From assembly GCA_022605405.1 (NCBI GenBank), contig JABYQQ010000003.1:1426001-1490000 (forward strand): DNA of 64,000 nucleotides, given 5' to 3'. The number at the start of each line of letters is the position of its first letter. The stretch's first letter is position 1. The DNA comes from Earliella scabrosa. Its lineage: Eukaryota; Basidiomycota; Agaricomycetes; Polyporales; Polyporaceae. Below the pieces are notes generated by a model. The model was not told the origin of the DNA and did no database searches. It was given only the letters and a program-made list of their open reading frames with translations. A program made the translations under genes and the position numbers. Positions 56,861-64,000 of the stretch are shown here, one piece after another.

Positions 56861-58870
56861 TGTCGTAGAGTCGTGAACCCGGAGTGGTATAATTCGGCGG
56901 TCAACGTCGGGCGTGAGGATGTAGGGCTGGACACCGGGTCGCTGAGCAAAACCAAGTCGACGGACTCAGAGAACGATCCCAGATCGCTGAGGAGAGAAGA
57001 GAGGAGACCAGAGAGGGGAGGAGGGGGTGAGGACGACAGGCTCCGAGACGTTCATTCTTATAGCGCGCTCGGACCAAAGCAGCAAGTGGTTCTGTGGCCG
57101 GGGGACTTCCCTGGTGAGAGAACAATGCCAGCGGCGGTGCGCAGGCCGAGCGGCACTCCTCCCTGGCAGGATTCCATACTCGAGGGCGTTCATCGGTGTC
57201 TATGCGGCAAGATGATCTCCCGTCTGGTTGCTACTCGTCGGGCACGAGAGCATCCGCGCCCTGCTCGTTCCACGGATTGGCTGAGCTATTTTTGCTGCGC
57301 CGTCAGTATCATGAGGAGTGTTCGAACATCATTACCAGGTACACCAGCACCGATAACTAGCAGAGGACGGACGTTGCATCCGACTCGTTCATCTTCTCGG
57401 GCCTTCTTTCGCACTGGTCCCATCCTAGGAGGTTGAAAGATCAGTTGAAGATGAGACCAATAGAGATACTCCTTAGTCCAGTGAGCAACGAGGCGCAGCT
57501 GGGCCCTTTGGCTGCTGACGTTATGCTTCGAGCTGGCATCCGTACCAACTTCAAACGAGTGATTGTAGGTCCGCCCACTACGATTGCGATACGAAACGAG
57601 CGTAGATGCCTTGCTGTTCGACTTCTGATTGACCACTCATCTGCATACTCTGTCAACATGGGGCCATGGTCAGCGAAGCCTCGCGGTCAGTAAGTAAGTA
57701 CTGCACGAGGCAACCGTAACGGTAATCGGGAGAACCCGGGCATCAGCCCTCCTCCGGCCCGCTCAGCCGGTTGCTTAGCGCTTAGCGACTGCAATCCAGC
57801 GCGCTCTAAGCCACAACCGCCATCATGGACTCAGTCACTCAGGCTCCCCTGGGCTCCCTTCATCATGAACATCCACCGCCGCGGAGTGTTTAGCTGGCTA
57901 TTTCCGTGTCCTGGTTTCTCTCCCTCATATTGACCTGCCCTGAGTGGACGTCTTGTCCAAGACGCGTGTCGGCTTCATCGCAACCGACAGCCAAAGTAAA
58001 CACGAATGCGTCCCGGGTTTATCATTGCAGTCTGTGAGATTCCACTGACTTTGTCGTCCTGTGCAAGACATGTACAAGTTCGTCTCCAACTGCGCCTTGT
58101 GAACAGTCACGGTGTGTCCCAGACCGTCACGAGACCAGCCCAATCGAAATGGTTGGGTGTCGCAGGGACGTTTGCAGGACCTCGGGACGATCCAAAACGC
58201 AGGACGACGATTCCAGGCGGCCCAGATCCAAGACAAGTGGCACAAACCACCGCGGAATGACCCTTCTCGCTCGTCTTGACACTGAACATCAGTGGACCTA
58301 TATCTTCTAGTGTGATGAAACGTCCACCTCATCCCTCGCGACCATGACTACTGATACTTAGGCAATCATCACATAGATCACCCCAGGATGCGGCCATAGA
58401 CGACGCCGCCAACGGTGTCACATTACGCGTACGCCCCGACATACACGCCTATTGGGATCCGTGGCACGGCTTCGTCTTCTATCCCTCCGGCTGGAATCTG
58501 CGCGTGCCAATTTTGCCGACATGCTGATAGATAGCGTCATTGGCAGGTACGGTTGCCTACGCTCGACAGGAACAAACTCAATCCCACATATGGATACGTC
58601 AAACCATGTGTTACGACGACGACGACAGTTAGATTGTACACGTACCACTTGGAATGACACATCGAACGTGTTGGTTGGGTGCGTCGTGGGTGTTTGCTCT
58701 ATCTTTGTACAACACGTGAGTACCTTCGCCTGTCTGATTCACTATGGGCCGAATGACCGATCATCTAAAAGCCGAAAGCCGAAATTATACACTTTCCTAC
58801 TTAAACATCATTGAGCCACCGCTCTCCGAGGCACTCTCAACATAGGCAAAACCTCTTCGAACAGCCAATC
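56861..58870. other. 2-kb gene-free spacer
   Basis: Several short frames on both strands (up to ~190 codons) overlap one another and show no domain, signal peptide or splice logic. The right end is the promoter of methyltransferase copy 1. No repeat with paired ends was seen. Confidence 0.5.
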
Positions 58871-59988
58871 ATGGCCGACAGCAACCAGAGCCCCGCACAT
58901 CCACTGGACGAGGGCCACTACGTCATTAACGATGAAGCGCTGGAGTTCATGAAGAGCCAGACAGGCATCAAAGATACCGAAGAGTTGAAGAGACACATCA
59001 TTCAAGTGCAAACTGATGCCTGCGTCGTAAGCCCTCGTTTCCTCTCTCGACTTCTAACTGACCGGCAATATAGGTTTATCCATACCGGTGCATCCGAAGT
59101 TTCAGCTTCCTTGAGTGAGTCGTCCTATTGGTTCTTGACGTGGGTATGAATTCACTTGAGGTTTCCTGCATATAGAATGAAGCTGTCCCGTTTGCCCGGA
59201 TATCAGCAACTTCTGACTCTGGGCAAAGAACGCAAAGGTGCAATATTTCTGGACATTGGATGTTGTTGTAAGTTTTCAATCTTTCCTTGGTTGTGCAGCC
59301 GTGCTCACAGTTCATCTATGCTAGTTGGCAACGACATCCGGAAAGCGGTCGCCGACGGCTTCCCCATAGAGGGTACCATCGGGTCTGATCTCCGCGGCGG
59401 TAAGCGCAGGAACATCTATTCGTAGATGATAGCCTTACTCACTGTGCTTCAGACTTCTGGGAACTCGGCCACCAGCTCTTCAAGTCCACTTCGGAGACGT
59501 TTCCCGTTCCGTTCATTGCAGGCGATGCGTTTGACCCCGCCCACCTTGAGACGGTGCCGCCCTTCTACGCACCGCCGGAGACTTCCGTTCCACAGTTGAA
59601 CACGCTCACGTCGCTTAATCCACTCCGAGGACACGTATCCGCCATTCATGCCTCTTCGTTCTTCCACCTCTTCGATGAAGAGAAGCAGTTGCAGCTCGCG
59701 CAGGCCCTGGCGGGCCTCCTCTCCCCCGAGCCCGGGTCGATGCTCCTCGGCTCGCATGGTGGACGACCCGAGAAAGGATACAGAGTCGAGGCGCACAGAA
59801 ACTCGCAGGGCTCTCACATGTTCTGTCACTGCCCGGAGAGTTGGATCGAATTATGGGATGGCCAGGTGTTCGAGAAAGGAACCGTCAAGGTGGATGCGAT
59901 CCTGCGCGAGGTCAAGCGGACAGACCTCTTGGGGTCGCTTCCGAAGGCTAAGTTTTACTTGCTCGTTTGGTCTGTAACCAGGCTATAG
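58871..59988 (+). CDS. SAM-dependent methyltransferase, copy 1
   Basis: Small-molecule-type class I methyltransferase, resembling fungal AusD-like enzymes of secondary metabolism (family resemblance recalled, not searched). Exons 58871-59026, 59074-59114, 59176-59267, 59325-59399 and 59453-59988 give about 299 residues. SAM motif I is FLDIGCCFGNDIRKAV, with an intron splitting the Phe codon. Motif II-like GTIGSDLRG and DAFDPAHLETVPPFYAPP follow. The later SLNPLRGHVSAIHASSFFHLFDEEKQ and SPEPGSMLLGSHGGRPEKGY are shared with copies 2 and 3. The first ~50 residues (ALEFMKSQTGI, ELKRHIIQVQT) form a helical cap. It is the first of three tandem copies with identical exon sizes for exons 2-4. Confidence 0.85.
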
Positions 59989-60113
59989 ATGTGCTCGATC
60001 AGGGATGAATGGAGGGGATACTTAACCTCACCTGCCAGCATCGCCACCACCGAGTGCCGACTTTGCCGCGTAAAACCCCCCTGAATTATCCTCGGTTATC
60101 TTCGTCATCGTGC

Positions 60114-60121
60114 TGCAGACC
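60114..60121. repeat. Left target-site duplication TGCAGACC
   Basis: Exact match to 60475-60482 on the other side of the element. Confidence 0.8.
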
Positions 60122-60474
60122 AGGACCCCCGACAATACACCAAAATCCCTGATCCTCGTTCCGAAAAATCGGTCAAATTTGTCCGTGAGATCAGGCCTCC
60201 AGGAGGGGTCGCCAGGTCCGAATTATGGCACCAGTCTCCTTCCTTATACGGTAATTTTTCCACTAGACGCCCTCGTGGCGGCCGGAGCGGGCCTCCGGAG
60301 AGCGTCTACCCACCTCTGGTGTCATCATCTTGTCCGATATCCGGGCGCCTGGCACCAGACCTGGCCACGATGTTGGGTCCAAAACAGGGGGGTAAGCATC
60401 AGGCATCCGTGTCCGAATCGCCCCAAATTGTCCGAATTGAGCCTCAGGGATTTTGGTGTATTGTCGGGGGTCCT
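60122..60474. mobile_element. hAT-like MITE with 8-bp target duplication
   Basis: A 353 bp element with perfect 31 bp terminal inverted repeats beginning AGGACCCCCGACAATACACC (60122-60152 and 60444-60474). The flanks carry an identical 8 bp direct repeat TGCAGACC (60114-60121 and 60475-60482), the target-site duplication length of hAT transposons. The interior contains GTCCGAATT-type subrepeats and no transposase frame, so it is non-autonomous. It sits 126 bp downstream of methyltransferase copy 1. Confidence 0.85.
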
Positions 60475-60482
60475 TGCAGACC
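60475..60482. repeat. Right target-site duplication TGCAGACC
   Basis: Exact match to 60114-60121 on the other side of the element. Confidence 0.8.
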
Positions 60483-61421
60483 TCAGGCTCTACATATACA
60501 GTAGCAAAGGGGAATACTGTACATAGATATTTCCATTCTGTCGTAAGAACTGCAATCTTGTACGTTCTGAAAATTGCCAGGTTGCCCGCCCAGTAGATAA
60601 TAAACTGGTCAGCAGAGACAAAGCAAGTCTGCCGGCGCTATGATCGGAAACTTGTCCGCCCAAATATTGGAATGTTGTCCGCCCGGCAAAAATCCATTCA
60701 CTATGCGCTCACTTCAGCATGAATCACCCCAAAATACATTATTGGTGCTTTCCTATATCTATTGGACGCAGTAGAATTGACAAGAAAGAGCTGAGGGGGA
60801 AGAGGACAAAGTAAACCGAGTCATCGTGTGGAGGGTACGCATGGGCGCTAGTGAGTCGCGTACCAAACTAGGTAATCGTATGTTAAGCGCCAAGAAATAA
60901 GCCTGGTTGGCGCCCGTCGAAGACAGGAGGATCGAGTAGAGATTGCAGGATTCTGAGGACCAAGGAGCTCATAAAAACTACTCAGTGTCATTTAGAGTGT
61001 GTGTGGTGAGTGTCCTAGAAAGTTTCAGGTGAATTGGGCCAACAGGAGGTGAGATATGGAAAGGGGGTACAAGATGGTGATTTCGCAACAAGCGAGGGAA
61101 ATGTCCAGGACAAAATGGCGATATCGCATGACATTATCCATTTTTGCTATACAGTATAACTCTTGGGTGAGGCTGCGGACATGCGCAGCCGCTGTCGTAA
61201 CTCACTATATCAGCTGGAATGTAGAGCGAACTGTGCCGCGTGCAACTCTTGCATCAGGCCTAGGGCCCACGTGGGTCAACTCGGAGCCAAGGCCGATGAG
61301 CCGACCACCACGTATATATATTGGAGTCCGTTTCTGCTCGGACCCGCAGCTATCCTATTGAGCTGTATCTTTATCTCTCACCTTGTCGACAGCATCGGTT
61401 CGCACCCTCTGATCTCACATC
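60483..61421. other. Intergenic, possible further transposon debris
   Basis: GTCCGCCCA/GTCCGCCCGG words recur around 60655-60690 and GCCCGCCCAG occurs at ~60585. They resemble the subterminal words of the neighbouring MITE. No gene was seen. The right end is the promoter of methyltransferase copy 2, with a TATATATA-like word near 61313. Confidence 0.4.
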
Positions 61422-62545
61422 ATGGCAGACCTCGACAAGCCCCTACCAAATCCATTGGACGAGAGCCTGTATGCCCTTGATGGTCAGGCACTGGAGTTTA
61501 TGAAGACTCAGACAGGAATCGAAGATGCTGAAGAGCTGAAGAAGCACATCATCAACGTTCAAACGGAAGCCTACGCGGTGAGTCCTCATCGTAACCCTCG
61601 CTTTGTAGACAACTCTGAGATTTTCCGTAGATTCATCCATACCCGTGCATTCGTCGCTTTGGCTTCCTCCAGTAAGTAGATCGGGTTCTCTTACGTGGGC
61701 GAATAATTGACAGTATTCATGTCCAGATTTAAGCTGTCTCGTTTGCCGGTATATCGACAACTTTTGAGCCTTGGCAAAGAACGCAAAGGTGCTATCCTTC
61801 TGGACATCGGGTGCTGCTGTGAGCATTCCGCCACTCTCGACGACACCATCGTGTGCGAACCTTCTTGAATACAGTCGGCAATGACATCCGGAAGGCCGTT
61901 GCGGACGGTTTTCCCATGGAAGGTGCCATCGGGTCTGATCTTCATGGGGGTAAGCATCATCACCAGTATCTATCTTGGACAACCTAACTGACTCCTGAGA
62001 ATGCAGAATACTGGGAGCTGGGTCACAAGCTCTTCAAGTCCACGCCGGAGACGTTCCCAGTGCCGTTCGTCGCCGGGGATGTGTTCGACCCCGCCCACCT
62101 CGAGACCGTGCCGCCCTTCTACGCACCGCCGGAGACCCCGGTCCCGCAGCTGACTACGCTGACATCGCTTAACCCCTTGCGAGGACACGTATCCGCCATC
62201 CACGCCTCCCTCTTTTTCCACCTCTTCGACGAGGAGAAGCAGCTCCAGCTCGCCCGAGCCCTGGCGGGCCTCCTGTCTCCCGAGCCTGGCTCCATGATCG
62301 TTGGTGCGCACGGCGGACGTCCGGAGAAAGGATTCAGAGTGGAGGCCCTCCGCCCCAAGTCGGACGGTGGCCAGATGTTCTGCCACTGCCCCGAGAGTTG
62401 GGTGGAGCTGTGGGACGGACAGGTGTTCAAGAAGGGGACTGTCAAGGCGAGCGCATTCCTGCATGAGATCGAGCGCAAGGATTTGTTGCCGTCGTCGCCC
62501 GACGCGAAGTTCTATTTGCTTGTGTGGTCTGTGATTAGGCTGTAA
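61422..62545 (+). CDS. SAM-dependent methyltransferase, copy 2
   Basis: Exons 61422-61577, 61631-61671, 61727-61818, 61875-61949 and 62007-62545 give about 300 residues. It matches copy 1 throughout: ALEFMKTQTGIEDAEELKKHI, RFGFLQ, FKLSRLPVYRQLLSLGKERKGAI, motif I LLDIGCCFGNDIRKAV, DVFDPAHLETVPPFYAPPETPVPQL, and a C-terminus FYLLVWSVIRL. All introns are at the same positions and phases as in copy 1. No disabling change was seen. Substrate is unknown; no polyketide or terpene synthase gene is present in this window to give context. Confidence 0.86.
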
Positions 62546-62930
62546 CCGGGGATAGAGCCTACAGTAATACTCACTGCGCAGTGTTCAAGTAGCTGCAGGA
62601 TAATGTGCCGTGCCATGCCGGCGGGAACAATCGGCGAAGCGATAAGTCGAAGCTTCCAGTAGTAAGACGTCCAGCCCTAGTCGCGCATACGTGTCAGCTT
62701 GGACAATACAGCGAATGCAGCTGCGCCGCATTTCTCAGTGAATCTGGTGACCTACGAGAATATCGAGCCGACTGATATTTGCAAGCCGGACATGGTGAGA
62801 GCCGACAGACCATACATAAATAGTCGAGCACTGGCGTCCCCTTCTACTACTTAAAACCATGGTTCTAGTATCGAGCAGCGCAGTTCTCTCTTCACAGGCT
62901 TGCAGACGAAAACTCATCTCATAACCACTC
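62546..62930. other. Intergenic, no gene seen
   Basis: This is the spacer between methyltransferase copies 2 and 3, including the promoter of copy 3. A short run near 62815 (CATAAATAG) could be TATA-like. Confidence 0.45.
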
Positions 62931-64000
62931 ATGGGGGACACCGACGAGATCCCCGCAATCCCCCTTGACGAGAACCTTTATGACGTTCAAGACGATCAAG
63001 CACTGGCGTTCATGAAGAGCGAAACGGGCATCGAAGACGTTGGCGAGCTCAAGAGGCACGTCATCAACATTCAAACGGAAGCATACGGCGTATGTTCCCA
63101 TTTTCATCGTCCATCCCTCAGCTTCAGACTGACTTGCGGGCAGGTGTATCCATACCCGTGCATTCGCCGTTTTCGCTTCATCCAGTAATCCTGCCAATGT
63201 GTCACCCATGTCAGTATCTGACGGCGCACTACGGGATACAGGATCAAGTTGGCTCGTTTGCCGGGCTATCAGCAACTTCTGAGCCTCGGTAAAGAACGGA
63301 AAGGAGCGATCTTTCTGGACATTGGGTGCTGCTGTAAGTGATCCACCACTTTCGGCAGTAGCTTCATGCTCAGTGCATCTGTCATAGTCGGGAATGACAT
63401 CCGAAAGGCCGTAGCGGACGGTTTCCCCATGGAAGGTGCCATCGGGTCTGATCTCCACGGCGGTAGGCATCCCCAACTCGTGCAGGACAACTCACCGAGT
63501 GCGCTTCAGACTTTTGGGCATTGGGCCACAAGCTCTTCAGGTCCACCCCGGCGACGTTCCCCGTTCCATTCGTTGCCGGCGACGCATTCGACCCCGCGCA
63601 CCTCGCGATCGTGCCGCCCTTCTACGCGCCGCCGGAGACCCCGGTCCCGCAGTTGAACACGCTGACGTCGCTCAACCCGATGCGCGGACACGTGTCTGCC
63701 ATCCACGCCTCCTCGTTCTTCCACCTCTTCGACGAGGAGAAGCAGCTCCAGCTCGCACAGGCCCTCGCCGGCCTCCTCTCGCCCTCGCCTGGCTCGATGA
63801 TCATCGGCTCGCACGGCGGGTGGTCCGAGAAAGGGTACAGAGCCGATCCAACCCGCCCGAATGCGCTGGTTTACCGATTGTTCTGTCACTGCCCCGAGAG
63901 TTGGGTCGAGCTTTGGGATGGCCAAGTGTTCAAGAAGGGGACCGTTAGGGTGGATGCGATCTTGCGTGAGGTCGAGCGAAAAGATCTGTTGAGCGTGAAT
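62931..64000 (+). CDS. SAM-dependent methyltransferase, copy 3 (cut by window end)
   Basis: Exons 62931-63089, 63144-63184, 63242-63333, 63388-63462 and 63510 onward. The first exon is one codon longer than in copies 1 and 2; the next three exons have identical lengths. Motif I is FLDIGCCFGNDIRKAV, and the capping helix reads ALAFMKSETGIEDVGELKRHV. Exon 5 reads through DAFDPAHLAIVPPFYAPP and CHCPESWVELWDGQVF to the window edge within EVERKDLLS, about 15-20 codons before the expected stop. The glycine loop region differs (SHGGWSEKGYRADPTRPNA in place of GRPEKG...). It is in frame as far as can be seen. Confidence 0.85.

Noticed and set aside
56873..57436. 187-codon plus-strand frame after the secreted-protein gene
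   Set aside because: Low-complexity and overlapped by other open frames; it starts in the promoter region of the minus-strand gene.
1..64000. CRISPR arrays, rRNA genes, plasmid or phage features
   Set aside because: No regularly spaced direct repeats or rRNA-like stretches were seen; intron-rich genes show the DNA is eukaryotic nuclear.

Overview
The window is nuclear DNA of a filamentous basidiomycete, almost certainly an Agaricomycete. Nearly every gene is split by 45-85 bp GT-AG introns, the genes are packed on both strands, and the dynein heavy chain gene begins at the linker/motor region and has no tail, which is the split arrangement (dhc1/dhc2) described for Agaricomycetes. A DUF6535 membrane protein and tandem gene families fit the same group. 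Exon joins below were worked out by hand from reading frame, splice sites and comparison between paralogs, so they are predictions.

Region 1 (1-8.7 kb) holds mostly housekeeping genes: a tail-anchored Ser/Arg-rich protein, two divergent pyridoxamine-phosphate-oxidase-like paralogs flanking the mitochondrial Fe-S assembly gene ISA1, the mitoribosomal protein mL43, and a Ser-rich unknown. Region 2 (9.2-14.6 kb) has a 521 bp MITE with 57 bp inverted ends sitting 36 bp downstream of a secreted GH28 pectinase gene, then a Mep/Amt ammonium transporter.

Region 3 (15-38.7 kb) is the accessory part and the most unusual. It contains five tandem, same-strand copies of a TPR protein with a co-chaperone-like N-terminus, three tandem SET-domain genes (one with a premature stop), a decayed second ammonium transporter that still shows the parental intron positions, and a DUF6535 gene. 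The layout suggests that an ammonium transporter plus TPR unit was duplicated and then expanded.

Region 4 (39-57 kb) returns to core genes: the TIM23-associated subunit Mgr2/ROMO1 (with a predicted 4-nt exon), PEX10, the Sm protein SmE, the dynein motor gene dhc2 (18 exons, about 3,449 residues), homoserine kinase THR1, and a secreted protein with a cysteine-rich chitin-binding-like domain and a Gly/Lys linker. Region 5 (57-64 kb) has a 2 kb spacer, then three tandem SAM-dependent methyltransferase genes (the last cut by the window end), with a hAT-like MITE carrying an 8-bp target duplication between the first two.
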